Source of the DNA: an uncultured Eudoraea sp.
GTDB lineage: Bacteria > Bacteroidota > Bacteroidia > Flavobacteriales > Flavobacteriaceae
DNA length: 62,656 bases
Direction of reading: 5' to 3'
Assembly (NCBI RefSeq): GCF_947258925.1
Contig: NZ_CAMYKG010000024.1
Span: 1-62,656, forward strand
The position numbers and the translations under genes were made by a program. How positions within the stretch are numbered: the first letter of the stretch is position 1; each line of letters starts with the position of its first letter. Under the pieces are notes generated by a model. The model did not search any database and was not told where the DNA came from. It saw only the letters and a list, made by a program, of their open reading frames with translations. Below are positions 19,625 to 30,288 of this stretch, piece after piece.

Positions 19625-20677
19625 ATGTCATTAAACATTGAGAAAATTTTAGGCAAAGAAGCGAGTTACCTGTTAGATCACAAGTGTAACACGGTAAAAA
19701 AAGAACATTTACATCTACCCGGTCCGGATTTTGTGGATCGTGTTATGACCTCATCAGACAGGAACCCTGTCGTATTGCGAAATATGCAGACCCTTTTTAA
19801 TAATGGACGCATGGGTGGTACAGGATACGTGTCTATTCTGCCCGTAGACCAAGGGATTGAACACACAGCCGGTGCATCGTTTGCACCTAACCCTATTTAT
19901 TTTGATCCTGAAAAGATTGTGGAACTTGCTATAGAAGGAGGTTGTAACGCCGTAGCATCTACACTCGGGGTCCTTGGATCAGTTGCAAGAAAGTATGCAC
20001 ATAAGATTCCATTTCTTCTAAAATTAAACCATAACGAATTACTTACTTACCCTAATAAGTTTGATCAGATAATGTTTGCCAGCGTTAATCAGGCCTTTGA
20101 AATGGGTTGTGTGGCTGTAGGCGCGACAATATATTATGGCTCAGAAGAGAGCACGCGGCAAATTCAGGAAGTTACAGAAGCCTTCGAATATGCGCATGAA
20201 TTGGGCATGGCAACTGTTCTATGGGCATACCTGCGTAATCCGGGATTTAAAAAAGATGGTAAAGACTATCATGTATCTGCCGATGTAACCGGGCAAGCTA
20301 ATCATTTAGCTTCTACTATTCAGGCAGATATTGTAAAACAGAAGCAGGCAGAAAATAACGGTGGCTTTAAAGCAATTAATTTTGCCAAAACACATGACAA
20401 AGTGTATTCAGAATTATCTTCCGATCATCCAATTGACCTTACGCGCTATCAGGTAGTGAATTGCCTAATGGGCAGGGCCGGATTAATAAACTCCGGGGGA
20501 TCTTCCGGTGAAAATGATTTGGCTCAGGCCGTCAAAACTGCTGTAATTAATAAACGTGCAGGCGGGATGGGACTAATTTCCGGTAGGAAAGCTTTCCAAA
20601 AACCGATGAGTGAGGGTGTTGAACTTCTAAACGCCATTCAAGATGTTTATTTGGATAAAAAAATTACAATTGCTTGA
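19625..20677 (+). CDS. fbaB: Class I fructose-bisphosphate aldolase
   Basis: This is a 350-residue aldolase of the DhnA/FbaB type that splits fructose 1,6-bisphosphate through a lysine Schiff base without metal. The sequence shows [14 protein letters not shown] near residue 75, [10 protein letters not shown] near residue 130 and a phosphate-binding end with [12 protein letters not shown] and [12 protein letters not shown]. The length fits the family. It lies 170 bases from the divergent second phosphofructokinase, so the two may share a control region. A strong bidirectional terminator follows. Confidence 0.93.
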   Translation: MSLNIEKILGKEASYLLDHKCNTVKKEHLHLPGPDFVDRVMTSSDRNPVVLRNMQTLFNNGRMGGTGYVSILPVDQGIEHTAGASFAPNPIYFDPEKIVELAIEGGCNAVASTLGVLGSVARKYAHKIPFLLKLNHNELLTYPNKFDQIMFASVNQAFEMGCVAVGATIYYGSEESTRQIQEVTEAFEYAHELGMATVLWAYLRNPGFKKDGKDYHVSADVTGQANHLASTIQADIVKQKQAENNGGFKAINFAKTHDKVYSELSSDHPIDLTRYQVVNCLMGRAGLINSGGSSGENDLAQAVKTAVINKRAGGMGLISGRKAFQKPMSEGVELLNAIQDVYLDKKITIA

Positions 20678-20733
20678 TTTTAAATAATTTATATTTTTCT
20701 ATTTAAATTAAATTTTTAATTTAGTCCTATTGA

Positions 20734-20762
20734 AAAACGCCCGGGTTTTCCCCGGGCGTTTT
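20734..20762. terminator. Bidirectional terminator between fbaB and tamB
   Basis: A perfect 12-bp stem (20734-20745 with 20751-20762), GC-rich in the middle with A4/T4 ends, encloses a 5-base loop. It lies between two convergent genes and can serve both. Confidence 0.9.
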
Positions 20763-20803
20763 AGTATTTACATGATTGAGGAATACGTTTTAAACTGCTC
20801 TCT

Positions 20804-23800
20804 TCATAATTTAGGTACGTTTGTTTTAGGATAGAATTTGATCAAACTATCCCTGCCCATAGTTTCCTGGGGAGCAACAACCGCCTGCGGTACTTCCGGC
20901 TCCATTTCCTTCTTACTAAAGATCTTTTGCATCAGTTCCTTAAAACTGTTGAAATCTACTTCATAAGAAATACCTACTCCTTGAGTATAACCTTGCTGTT
21001 GTGCTAAGAATTGTTGAATTTCATTCTCGCGATTAAATATTTTCGCCCTTAGTGTCCCTTCTTCATTTAACAACACCTGAACCTCTACATCACCGGCTAC
21101 TACTGTTTCACTTACCCCACCTACAGGAACACCAAACCTGCCATTGAACAGAACTTTATCGCTAATTTGTGTTGATACTGTTACCCCCAATCTGTTTTCT
21201 GTCTCAATATTATTGGGATCAAGATATCCCTGTTCGTATGAAACTCCAAAATCAAACTTATCGTTACTTTCGCTAAGAACCTGATTTAAAAGGCCTGAAG
21301 CTGTTTGGATTAAGTTACCCGTTACTGCTTGTTGGTTTATTCCCGAGCCTTCACTCACAAACGTGCCCTGTGCCAGAAGAAAGAAGGCATTTCGCTCTTC
21401 AATAGTAGGATCCTGCAAGCGGTATTCCAGTTCTGATTTAACCGTTGAACTTGTCCCCGGAAATTCAATGTTTAAATCAATTGTGGGTCGCTCTAACTGG
21501 TCTGTAAGTCTTATTACAACATCTGTTGGAATTCTCCGGCTATAGCCGGCATTATCCAGTAAAGGAGCCGGATTAGCATTCAGAGAATAAACGGCTTCCA
21601 TATCCAGAATCGCTTCAAGCGGGGCCCCGTCCCATACTATACTCCCACCGGGTTTAACCTTGAATGTTCGATCAATTATACCGCCAAATTTATAATTGTA
21701 CTCCCCTGTGACAACCACAAAATCCCCAAACATATTGAATTTACCATTGGTGTTAATCTCTATAAATACCAAACCTGCCCCCGTGCCTTTCAAAGCACTG
21801 CCGGTTTGCTGATCAACTACAATTTCCACCTCTGCGTCCGGGGTTACGTCCAAATCGAATTTTAATTCCAATCCATCATATTCCTTTAACTGGCGCTGCA
21901 AGTCAATACTTTGAATTTTATTTTTGTCTATAAAGGTGATAAAAGAATAATCTCCTACAGAGGTAAGATCTCTAACAGGTATTTTCAAGGATGTCCCTCT
22001 GGCCGTGGAGCCTTCAAAGTCAATATTCAATGCTGTGGAAGGACCAAATATTCTTCCAATTCCGGTTACAAAACCGGTTCCATAATAAAGTATTTCCTCT
22101 TCAAATTCCTTGTTTAGTATTAAAAACCGATCCTGATCAGTTGCAATATCTAAATCAAAGTTCCATTTCTTAAAAAATTGATGCTGAATAGTACCATCCA
22201 AATTAGAATTTGTATTGTAGACGACGTCAGTTAATCCTATATTCTGAAAATCGAAAGTCTGTTCATATAAACGCACGGTCGAATTTGCCCCAAAATCATA
22301 ATCAACATTTAGATAGGGAACAGATATACCTGCATTATTCATAGTTAAAAGACCGTCTATATCGGGATTCCTGATATCCCCCTTTATCTGGGCATTGCCA
22401 TTAAGCTTTCCCCTAATATTGGATACGATATTCTTACCCAGTGGACTAAACGGTTGCATATTGAAATTACTGAAGGTAGCTACCAGATCTGCCTGGGGTA
22501 TTTCCTGATCCCAGGTAAACTTGCCAAATACCCCAAATTTTTCCAATCCGTTTTCCTTTATTTGCGAGTTTACAGAAAATTCAGAAAGGTCGCGATTACC
22601 CACAATACCAATATTAAGGTCTCCCAGGTCTATACCATTTATTCCAAATTCAGCTATATCCAAATTACAGACGGGGAGGTATACATTGTCTTTCTGGAGA
22701 ACATTCAGCGTACCATTAATCTCGCCTTTGAGCTTCAAGCTATCAATTGCGGGGGCAATTTTATTTAGTGAGACAAGTTTAAATTGAAGTTCCAGGTCTT
22801 TATAGGTAGAATCTGCCAGTTGGCCCCTTAGCCGTATTTGCTCCCTGTTATCGTTATTCATCACCACCTCTTGAATGATAATGCTATCCAGGGTGCTATT
22901 TACAATTACCTTGTTTTTTGAATTGCTTTCGCGGTTAAGAACCCATGTATTTCCTTTAAAACTGACGTCGGACTTCTTTAATCCAATAACAGATTTGTTA
23001 TCCTGATTAAAGGTGTGATAAAAATTTAAGTTGTAGCTGTCATCATATTCACTGCCACCCTTAAATTCTGTCCTGAAAAACAGGGTGTCATTCAGGGTGG
23101 TATTTATCAGGCTAAAATCCTTAACATCATAATACCGGGTTGAAACATCTTTAACAGATAAATAGGTGTTAAAAAGTGGGTTCTTATTGTCAATTTTAAC
23201 ATCAATACTATCCAATTCATTGCCATAGGCAGATAGATAAGGAGATTTAAAATTCAGCTTAAAATCTCCCTCATCGGCTACTATATCTCCCCTAATAAAT
23301 GTATTAGGCCCAAAAGCCACCTCAGGAAAGAAAACCTCCACTATTTTATTGTAAATTTTAAAATTAAATGTTAGTTCTTGTCCTTCTGAAATCTCAAATG
23401 GTTTGTAGTTGGTATAAATACTGCCAATAGAATTTCGGACTAATTTCCCTAACTCTCTGACCTTAAATTTACCCTTCATATAACCGGTAATAATATCAGG
23501 GGAATTAATTTCTATTGTTCTTGTGGAGTCTTCTGTAAAGTTGGATACTATTTTAAAATCTTCAAAGTAGTAGGTACTATTTTTATTCTGATAACTCGTT
23601 TTAGTAAATTTTATATCTCCTTCAATACTTTGAAAGGAACTACCTGTGATATCCATAGTTACATCCCCCTTAAATACAGAGACACTATCATTAATGAAAT
23701 TTAAGGTTTTTAAATCCGCGTATTCCACCGCTGCTTTAAAATTAAAACTACTTTTATCCGCACTGAAATCTGCAAGTCCTTCAAATCGAAATTTTATATT

Positions 23801-25225
23801 CTCATCATTACTAATCAGGGAACCATCGAACAACTGGTCTTTGAGAATCCCTGAAACGTTGAGGTCTTTATAATCATAATTATTAAAATTAATGGAATAC
23901 ACCCGACCTAAAACTTCCGTATTCAGATTCTTGCTCACAAAGCCTTTCCCTTCAACATTTACATCAACCGTTGTTTTACCTAAATTTTTATTCTCTACAA
24001 AACGTCCTAAATCAAAATCAATTAAGGATACAAAGCCTTTATAAGTAGCATTGTCAATATTTTTAATATCCGTCAAAGCAAGATCTACATAACTGCTGCC
24101 AATAGCAGTATTTAAATTGGCCTGTGTAGCAATTGACGTTTCAGTAATAAAGGCATCACCCCGAACCGTAAACTGTCCCAATCTCCGGAACGTAGAGGGA
24201 AGAGATTTTCCTAAAATTTTCGGTAATAAAGACCTTAATTCGTAATAGCTCGTAGTAATATTTTTTATATCTGCATTTAGTTCAAACGGGGTCTCTTTTG
24301 TGAATATATTTTTGAAATTAAAATCCCCTCTAATCCCAGTATTATCTGATTGCAAAAACAATTGTTCCACATTCAAATCATTTAAAACTCCACTGACATT
24401 TGCTGAAAAATTTACCAATTTTTCCGAACCAAACTGATCATACAATTGATTTATCTCATCCAGGGCTACGGTCGATTCGACAAAATTGCCGTTCAAATTT
24501 ACTTTATCAATGAATTCTACCAGGTCCTCCCTTTTGTAATTGAATTCCAAATTACCAACAATGTTAGATTTGGGGGTTTGAATTTGTAAAGAATCAAATC
24601 GCATTTGCTGCTTTGTATATTTGAATCTTGTGGCAAGCTTTTTAAGGTCAATGCCCAGCTTGCTTTTTAGTGATAATTCATTGATAATCGCAGTCACCTC
24701 GGGTCCTAGAATTTGAAAATCATCAGCTTCAATATTAAGGTTCGTGAAATTTAAAACTTCAACCTTATCCTTATTCATATCTGTTAACCTGAAAGTACTA
24801 TTCCTGATTTCTACATCGGCAGAAGACAAAAAAAATGGCGGCTTATCCGGGTCACGTGGTTTTTTATCATCCAATTTGTCTACAAAAACACCCAGATTAT
24901 TATCATTTTCGCCTTTATAGGTTTTTAAATTAAAAAGCAATCCATCTATGTCTATATCTCCAAACTGTAGTGTGCCTTTAACAATATTTCTCACACTTAA
25001 AATAGACGTTGATAACTCCTTGATATATATCAGCGTATCTTGTTTATAGTCTTCAACATAAACGTCCTTTAAGGCAGTATCCCAGGAAATCAGAGAAATC
25101 CTTATCCTGTCGACATTAATATTAGTTCCAAATTCACTGTTTATAGTATCCGTTGCATAACGCCCCAGTTTAGTCTGAACCGCGGGCAGAGAAAGAATAA
25201 TAGTTCCTATAACGCATATCAGCAA
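20804..25225 (-). CDS. tamB: Translocation and assembly module protein TamB/AsmA-like
   Basis: This very large protein (at least 1473 residues) has one N-terminal hydrophobic segment and then a long series of beta-rich repeats. It ends in the conserved TamB/DUF490 domain, roughly the last 350 residues, with FNMFGDFVVVTGEYNYKFGG and PTIDLNIEFPG. Homologues span the periplasm and move phospholipids or assist outer-membrane proteins. The start is uncertain. The TTG at 25225 falls inside the hydrophobic segment; the frame stays open further upstream through basic residues, overlapping the tsaD promoter, so the true start is probably 15-35 codons earlier. It is divergent from tsaD. Confidence 0.88.
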   Translation of the reverse strand: MLICVIGTIILSLPAVQTKLGRYATDTINSEFGTNINVDRIRISLISWDTALKDVYVEDYKQDTLIYIKELSTSILSVRNIVKGTLQFGDIDIDGLLFNLKTYKGENDNNLGVFVDKLDDKKPRDPDKPPFFLSSADVEIRNSTFRLTDMNKDKVEVLNFTNLNIEADDFQILGPEVTAIINELSLKSKLGIDLKKLATRFKYTKQQMRFDSLQIQTPKSNIVGNLEFNYKREDLVEFIDKVNLNGNFVESTVALDEINQLYDQFGSEKLVNFSANVSGVLNDLNVEQLFLQSDNTGIRGDFNFKNIFTKETPFELNADIKNITTSYYELRSLLPKILGKSLPSTFRRLGQFTVRGDAFITETSIATQANLNTAIGSSYVDLALTDIKNIDNATYKGFVSLIDFDLGRFVENKNLGKTTVDVNVEGKGFVSKNLNTEVLGRVYSINFNNYDYKDLNVSGILKDQLFDGSLISNDENIKFRFEGLADFSADKSSFNFKAAVEYADLKTLNFINDSVSVFKGDVTMDITGSSFQSIEGDIKFTKTSYQNKNSTYYFEDFKIVSNFTEDSTRTIEINSPDIITGYMKGKFKVRELGKLVRNSIGSIYTNYKPFEISEGQELTFNFKIYNKIVEVFFPEVAFGPNTFIRGDIVADEGDFKLNFKSPYLSAYGNELDSIDVKIDNKNPLFNTYLSVKDVSTRYYDVKDFSLINTTLNDTLFFRTEFKGGSEYDDSYNLNFYHTFNQDNKSVIGLKKSDVSFKGNTWVLNRESNSKNKVIVNSTLDSIIIQEVVMNNDNREQIRLRGQLADSTYKDLELQFKLVSLNKIAPAIDSLKLKGEINGTLNVLQKDNVYLPVCNLDIAEFGINGIDLGDLNIGIVGNRDLSEFSVNSQIKENGLEKFGVFGKFTWDQEIPQADLVATFSNFNMQPFSPLGKNIVSNIRGKLNGNAQIKGDIRNPDIDGLLTMNNAGISVPYLNVDYDFGANSTVRLYEQTFDFQNIGLTDVVYNTNSNLDGTIQHQFFKKWNFDLDIATDQDRFLILNKEFEEEILYYGTGFVTGIGRIFGPSTALNIDFEGSTARGTSLKIPVRDLTSVGDYSFITFIDKNKIQSIDLQRQLKEYDGLELKFDLDVTPDAEVEIVVDQQTGSALKGTGAGLVFIEINTNGKFNMFGDFVVVTGEYNYKFGGIIDRTFKVKPGGSIVWDGAPLEAILDMEAVYSLNANPAPLLDNAGYSRRIPTDVVIRLTDQLERPTIDLNIEFPGTSSTVKSELEYRLQDPTIEERNAFFLLAQGTFVSEGSGINQQAVTGNLIQTASGLLNQVLSESNDKFDFGVSYEQGYLDPNNIETENRLGVTVSTQISDKVLFNGRFGVPVGGVSETVVAGDVEVQVLLNEEGTLRAKIFNRENEIQQFLAQQQGYTQGVGISYEVDFNSFKELMQKIFSKKEMEPEVPQAVVAPQETMGRDSLIKFYPKTNVPKL

Positions 25226-25264
25226 GACGACTAAAAGCGTTCTAACGAGTATTTTTCTCAGTTT

Positions 25265-25293
25265 TTTGATAGGGCGAATATGTTTTACCTTTG
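25265..25293 (+). promoter_or_regulatory. Predicted promoter of tsaD
   Basis: TTTG at 25265-25268 and TACCTTTG at 25286-25293 are 17 bases apart and match the Bacteroidota -33 and -7 elements. The predicted start of transcription is about 18 bases before the ATG at 25318. This also argues against starting tsaD at the upstream TTG (25291), which lies inside the -7 box. Confidence 0.55.
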
Positions 25294-25317
25294 TGCCACC
25301 AATTTTTGTTCCAAACC

Positions 25318-26343
25318 ATGACGGATAAACAAAATATTTATATCCTTGCTATTGAATCCTCCTGTGATGATACTTCGGCAGCTGTCATGCATAATGACAA
25401 GAGGCTTAGTAACGTGGTAGCTACACAAAAAATTCACGAGGCTTATGGTGGTGTTGTTCCGGAACTTGCATCAAGAGCACACCAGCAAAATATAATTCCG
25501 GTTGTTCACCAAGCCTTAGCTAACGCAAATATCGACAAAAAACTAGTATCTGCCATAGCATTTACACGCGGACCTGGCCTATTAGGTTCTTTGCTAGTTG
25601 GGACTTCATTTGCCAAATCTCTGGCTTTAGGCCTGGATGTGCCGCTAATTGAGGTAAATCACATGCAGGCTCACATTTTAGCTCATTTTATAAATGAGGA
25701 TGACAAAAGAACACCCCCTTTCCCATTTTTAGCATTAACCATAAGCGGAGGACACACTCAGATCGTTTTGGTTAAGGATTATTTCGATATGGAAATCCTT
25801 GGAGAAACCCTTGATGATGCGGTTGGGGAAGCCTTTGATAAAAGCGCAAAAATGCTGGGCCTGCCTTATCCCGGAGGTCCTTTAATTGATAAATATGCCG
25901 CCAGCGGTAACGCAGATGCTTTTCCTTTTCCAAAACCTAAGGTGAAGGATTTGAATTTTAGTTTCAGCGGGTTAAAAACCAGCATCCTATATTTTATACA
26001 ACGAGAAACCAAAAAAAACCCAAGTTTTGTTGAACAAAATTTGAATGACATTTGTGCTTCTATTCAGTTCACTATTGTAAGTATTTTAATGGACAAGCTA
26101 AAAAAAGCGGCCAAACAAACCGGGATAAAGCACATTGCCATAGGTGGTGGAGTTTCTGCCAATTCGGGAATCCGAAAAGCATTAAATGATGCAGAAACGA
26201 CCTTCGGATGGACCACATATATCCCCAGGTTTGAATACTGTACCGATAATGCTGCAATGATTGGCATTGTAGGCTATTTAAAGTATCTTAATGGCAATTT
26301 TAGTGATCAACGTATTGCTGCCAAGGCAAGGTATGTAATTTAA
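25318..26343 (+). CDS. tsaD: tRNA N6-adenosine threonylcarbamoyltransferase TsaD
   Basis: This 341-residue enzyme transfers the threonylcarbamoyl group to A37 of tRNAs that read ANN codons, working with TsaB and TsaE (not in this window). It has the family start YILAIESSCDDTSAAV, the metal-binding NHMQAHILAH near residue 113, LTISGGHTQIV and the C-terminal GGGVSANSGIR. ATG 25318 is chosen over an in-frame TTG at 25291 because the extra residues do not resemble the family and the promoter box overlaps that codon. The length is normal. Confidence 0.96.
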   Translation: MTDKQNIYILAIESSCDDTSAAVMHNDKRLSNVVATQKIHEAYGGVVPELASRAHQQNIIPVVHQALANANIDKKLVSAIAFTRGPGLLGSLLVGTSFAKSLALGLDVPLIEVNHMQAHILAHFINEDDKRTPPFPFLALTISGGHTQIVLVKDYFDMEILGETLDDAVGEAFDKSAKMLGLPYPGGPLIDKYAASGNADAFPFPKPKVKDLNFSFSGLKTSILYFIQRETKKNPSFVEQNLNDICASIQFTIVSILMDKLKKAAKQTGIKHIAIGGGVSANSGIRKALNDAETTFGWTTYIPRFEYCTDNAAMIGIVGYLKYLNGNFSDQRIAAKARYVI

Positions 26344-26439
26344 TGGCACGCTATTTACCAGATCCCTTTATGAACACGCAAAACCGAAACCCTAATATTC
26401 AATACATATAAAAACACAGCAAAAATCATAAGTTTTAAT

Positions 26440-27150
26440 ATGCAACTTTTCTATAACCCTTTACTCGACAATAACAGCAATCAATTTTCCTTCAACAAGG
26501 AAGAAAGCAAACATATCATTAAAGTCTTGCGAAAAAAAGTAGGCGACGATCTTCAAATCACAAATGGAAAAGGTCTGTTATTCACTGCTGAAATAGTTGT
26601 TGCAGATATAGCCATGTGCAGAGCAAGAATTATTTCTAAACAAAAAAAACACCCAAAGATGCACAGGCTCCACATTGCTGTTGCGCCTACCAAAAATACA
26701 GACCGATTTGAGTGGTTTCTTGAAAAGGCCACGGAAATTGGCGTTCATGAAATTACACCTATTCTCTGCGACCATTCTGAACGCAGAATATTAAAAATGA
26801 ACAGGCTTCAAAAAGTGGTACAGTCCGCTATGAAACAATCACTTCGCACCTATTTGCCCAAATTAAATGAGCCAATCCCATTTTTGGAATTTGTATCCAG
26901 GGAGCATAAAGAACTTCTCTTTATTGCACATTGCCGGGATGAAGAAAAACTGGATTTAAAACGCTGTATTGCCGCCGATAAAGATGTGACTATTTTAATT
27001 GGTCCGGAAGGAGACTTTTCCCAAAAGGAAATAAAAGAAGCTTATCAGCATGGTTTTTTGTCAATATCCTTAGGTGAAGCTCGTCTAAGAACCGAAACGG
27101 CGGCCATTGTATCCTGTACAGCCGTTGCATTAATAAATAGTGGTTCATAA
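26440..27150 (+). CDS. rsmE: 16S rRNA (uracil-1498-N3)-methyltransferase RsmE
   Basis: This 236-residue SPOUT-class methyltransferase modifies U1498 of 16S rRNA using S-adenosylmethionine. It has an N-terminal PUA-like domain (about residues 1-70) and a C-terminal trefoil-knot domain. The knot motifs are ILIGPEGDFSQKE near residue 187 and LGEARLRTETAA near residue 211. The residues KKATEIGVHEI-type stretch (EKATEIGVHEITP) near residue 97 is also conserved. It lies 96 bases after tsaD on the same strand. Confidence 0.95.
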   Translation: MQLFYNPLLDNNSNQFSFNKEESKHIIKVLRKKVGDDLQITNGKGLLFTAEIVVADIAMCRARIISKQKKHPKMHRLHIAVAPTKNTDRFEWFLEKATEIGVHEITPILCDHSERRILKMNRLQKVVQSAMKQSLRTYLPKLNEPIPFLEFVSREHKELLFIAHCRDEEKLDLKRCIAADKDVTILIGPEGDFSQKEIKEAYQHGFLSISLGEARLRTETAAIVSCTAVALINSGS

Positions 27151-27303
27151 CCCCCCGAAAAACAGGTTTAAAATTAACTATTCTGTTCTTTTTATTGGCT
27201 ATTGCCTGATCGCATATATTATTGCCGTCAATAAGTATTTTGTAAAGTATCTTATTAATGGTCATTTAAGTATCTTTAGGCCTGTAAGATGCGACACAAT
27301 TCT

Positions 27304-27945
27304 ATGAAAATACTGCTGATAATTTTTACTCTTTTGTGGACACTCCATAGTGATTCACAGGAAATCGCGATTTTGAAGTACAATGGCGGAGGTGACTGGT
27401 ATGCGAATCCAACTGCTTTGCCTAACCTCATCAGGTTTTGTAATGAAAATATAGATACTGAAATTGAACTTACTCCAAAAACGGTGGAAGCCGGAAGTAA
27501 ACTAATTTTTCAGTACCCATATCTACATATGACAGGGCATGGAAATGTTTTTTTTACAGAAGAAGATGCAGAAAATCTTAGGATGTATCTTCTATCAGGC
27601 GGTTTTCTCCATATTGATGACAATTATGGGATGGAGCCCTATTTGCGAAAGGAACTCAGAAAAGTTTTCCCCGAGAAGCAGCTCGAAGAGATAGGGAATG
27701 ATCACGTTATTTTTTCGCAACAATTTGAATTTCCACAAGGGTTGCCTAAAATTCATGAACACGATGGCAAAAGGCCTCAGGCTTTAGGTATTTTTCATGA
27801 AAACAGGTTGGTTTTACTCTTTACCTATGAGGCCGACCTCGGCGATGGTTGGGAAGACCCGGAAGTCCATAATGATCCGGAACCTATACGGCTTAAAGCA
27901 CTAAAAATGGGTGCAAATATTATTCACTACGCATTTAAAAATTAA
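27304..27945 (+). CDS. Exported DUF4159 protein
   Basis: This 213-residue protein has a signal peptide (MKILLIIFTLLWTLHSDSQ) and one DUF4159 domain with ILKYNGGGDWYANPTALPNL at its start and GGFLHIDDNYGMEPYLRKE in the middle. The fold is thought to be class I glutamine amidotransferase-like, but no enzyme activity is known to me. The inner ATG at 27304 is chosen because it begins the signal peptide directly. It is followed after 3 bases by the AI-2E family permease gene, so they are co-transcribed. Confidence 0.88.
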   Translation: MKILLIIFTLLWTLHSDSQEIAILKYNGGGDWYANPTALPNLIRFCNENIDTEIELTPKTVEAGSKLIFQYPYLHMTGHGNVFFTEEDAENLRMYLLSGGFLHIDDNYGMEPYLRKELRKVFPEKQLEEIGNDHVIFSQQFEFPQGLPKIHEHDGKRPQALGIFHENRLVLLFTYEADLGDGWEDPEVHNDPEPIRLKALKMGANIIHYAFKN

Positions 27946-27948
27946 GTT

Positions 27949-29037
27949 ATGAATTCAAGGATGATCTCTGATGGAATACTAAGGGCTGTAGGAATTATTA
28001 CGGCAATTGTGCTAGTTGGCTATTTTCTTTATAAAATCAATACATTACTGATTTACATTACAATAGCCCTTGTTATTTCACTCTTAGGAAGACCTATTGT
28101 TATATTCCTTAGAACGAGGTTAAAAATGAATAATACGCTTGCAGTAATAGTAACAATGGTATCTCTTTTAGGCGTGCTAATTGGAATTATTTTATTGTTC
28201 ATCCCCTTGTTAATAAACCAGGGGCAAAATCTTTCTCTGCTGAATATTGAAGCCCTGCAACAGAATCTCGAAAACCTTTACAATGAGGTTACCACGTATT
28301 TTGGAATTACCACAGTTGATCTTAAATTGCAACTTCAAGAATCCAAACTATTTTCCAAGATTAATTTTGGGGTTATTCCAGAATTATTAAACACGGTCGT
28401 CAGTCTTTTAGGGAGTATCAGTATTGGACTATTTTCAGTATTATTTATAGCTTTCTTCTACTTAAAGGACAGCAAACTATTACAGGATAGTTTAATGGCA
28501 CTTGTTCCTGATGAAAAAGAACCCAAACTTAAAAAATCGATATTTACTATAAAACATCTCTTGTCGCGCTACTTTGGTGGCCTGGTTCTGCAAATTAGCA
28601 TCCTTTTCGGCATCTACACCGCAGTTCTGTTAATTTTTGGAATTGAAAACCCCGTGGTCATAGCTTTCCTTTGCGCTCTTTTAAACCTCATCCCATACAT
28701 CGGACCAGTTATTAGTGCATTTTTAATGGCTATGCTCACAATGACCAGTAACTTAGGCGCAGATTTCAGCACTGTAGTTCTGCCCAAAACTATTTATGTG
28801 ATGATAGGTTTTGCAATAGGGCAGCTTGTAGATAATTTTTTCTCTCAACCATTTATTTTTTCCAATAGTGTTAAATCACACCCGCTTGAAATATTCCTTG
28901 TCATTATTATTGGCGGACTTCTGTTTGGAATCGCGGGAATGGTCATTGCAGTGCCGGGATACACGGTAATAAAAGTGATATTAAAGGAGTTTTTCGCCGA
29001 TAATAAGATTGTAAAGTCTTTGACTAAAAATTTATAG
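27949..29037 (+). CDS. AI-2E family transporter (PerM/UPF0118)
   Basis: This 362-residue inner-membrane protein has about seven or eight hydrophobic helices, including a pair near the N-terminus and a cluster of long ones in the last 150 residues (NPVVIAFLCALLNLIPYIGP, LEIFLVIIIGGLLFG). This arrangement is typical of the AI-2E/PerM family. Members have been linked to autoinducer-2 export or sodium-proton exchange, but substrates are unknown for most, including this one. It lies between the DUF4159 and THUMP-like methyltransferase genes. Confidence 0.88.
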   Translation: MNSRMISDGILRAVGIITAIVLVGYFLYKINTLLIYITIALVISLLGRPIVIFLRTRLKMNNTLAVIVTMVSLLGVLIGIILLFIPLLINQGQNLSLLNIEALQQNLENLYNEVTTYFGITTVDLKLQLQESKLFSKINFGVIPELLNTVVSLLGSISIGLFSVLFIAFFYLKDSKLLQDSLMALVPDEKEPKLKKSIFTIKHLLSRYFGGLVLQISILFGIYTAVLLIFGIENPVVIAFLCALLNLIPYIGPVISAFLMAMLTMTSNLGADFSTVVLPKTIYVMIGFAIGQLVDNFFSQPFIFSNSVKSHPLEIFLVIIIGGLLFGIAGMVIAVPGYTVIKVILKEFFADNKIVKSLTKNL

Positions 29038-29044
29038 TTTTACT

Positions 29045-30223
29045 TTGAATAAAAACATTTTAAATACTGGTGTACAGACTTTTATAAAAAATAATTTAAA
29101 TACTGACATCATGTCAGTTGTGCTTGGGAAGACTGAATTTGACCATATTTCTTCAAAAGAGCTTGCTCAGCAGTTAGAAAGTAAAAAAAAGTGTGCTTTT
29201 AAACTCCCTACCTGGTTTCATTCCGAAAATATATTCTATCCTCCAAAGTTAAATATTGAACAATCCTCTTCAGAAAAAACAGCCTCGTATAAAGCATCTT
29301 TAGTAAATGGTGAATCGCTCCTTGATCTCACCGGAGGTTTTGGTGTGGATAGTTATTTCTTTGGTAAGAAAATAGCAGATGTTACCATGTGTGAAATTAA
29401 TCCGGAATTATCCGAAATTGCCGCGCATAATCTGAAAGTTCTGCAAGCACATAATATCAAAGTTTTAAATGCCGATGGACTTTACTATCTCAACAGTTCT
29501 GATAAAATATTCGATTGGATTTATATAGATCCTTCGAGAAGGGATAAAACCAGTGGAAAAGTATTCAAATTATCAGATTGTTTGCCCGATGTTACAAAGC
29601 ACCTGGATCTGCTTCTGAAAAAATCAAATTCCATCCTCCTTAAAACCTCACCCTTATTGGATATTAGCAGTGGACTCAAAGACTTAAAGAGTGTTGAGGA
29701 GATACATATAATTGCAGTGAATAATGAAGTAAAAGAATTGCTGTGGATTATTAGAAGCGGCAATCAGCAAGAACCTATCCTAAAAACCATTAATATTAAA
29801 AACAGCAGTCATGAACTCTTTAGTTTTAAACGTTCTGAAGAAGCTAAGGTACGCTCAAGCTTCGCAGAACCCTTAAACTACTTATATGAGCCCAATGCGG
29901 CCATTTTAAAAGCCGGTGCTTTTAAAACTATAGGCGATCAATCAGATTTAAAGAAGTTACATGAACATACCCATTTGTATACCTCCATAAGCAAGGTAAG
30001 CTTCCCGGGAAGAGTTTTTAAAATTTTCTCTACACATCCCTACAATAAAAAAACCATGGCGGATCTTAATATTAAAAAGGCAAATATTACGATTCGAAAT
30101 TTTCCCTTAAAGGTCGCTGATATTAGAAAGAAACACAAAATAAAGGAAGGCGGAGAACTCTATTTATTCTTTGTTAAAGATCTTCTCAATAACCTCCTTT
30201 TGCTTCAATGTTATAAAGCATAA
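29045..30223 (+). CDS. Class I SAM-dependent methyltransferase with THUMP-like domain
   Basis: This 392-residue cytoplasmic protein starts with TTG seven bases after the permease stop codon. Residues about 95-210 form a Rossmann methyltransferase core: LLDLTGGFGVDSYFF is the SAM-binding motif I, and DWIYIDPSRRD near residue 160 is a DPP(Y/F)-like acidic motif. The last 80 residues, with SFPGRVFKIF and NITIRNFPLK, match the THUMP-like C-terminal domain seen in Bacteroidota homologues. An RNA substrate is likely but not shown. Confidence 0.85.
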   Translation: MNKNILNTGVQTFIKNNLNTDIMSVVLGKTEFDHISSKELAQQLESKKKCAFKLPTWFHSENIFYPPKLNIEQSSSEKTASYKASLVNGESLLDLTGGFGVDSYFFGKKIADVTMCEINPELSEIAAHNLKVLQAHNIKVLNADGLYYLNSSDKIFDWIYIDPSRRDKTSGKVFKLSDCLPDVTKHLDLLLKKSNSILLKTSPLLDISSGLKDLKSVEEIHIIAVNNEVKELLWIIRSGNQQEPILKTINIKNSSHELFSFKRSEEAKVRSSFAEPLNYLYEPNAAILKAGAFKTIGDQSDLKKLHEHTHLYTSISKVSFPGRVFKIFSTHPYNKKTMADLNIKKANITIRNFPLKVADIRKKHKIKEGGELYLFFVKDLLNNLLLLQCYKA

Positions 30224-30288
30224 CAAAGAATTTTTTAGGTATATTTAGATGATGTAACTGTCTATTTATAACCATTAATCAATAATTC

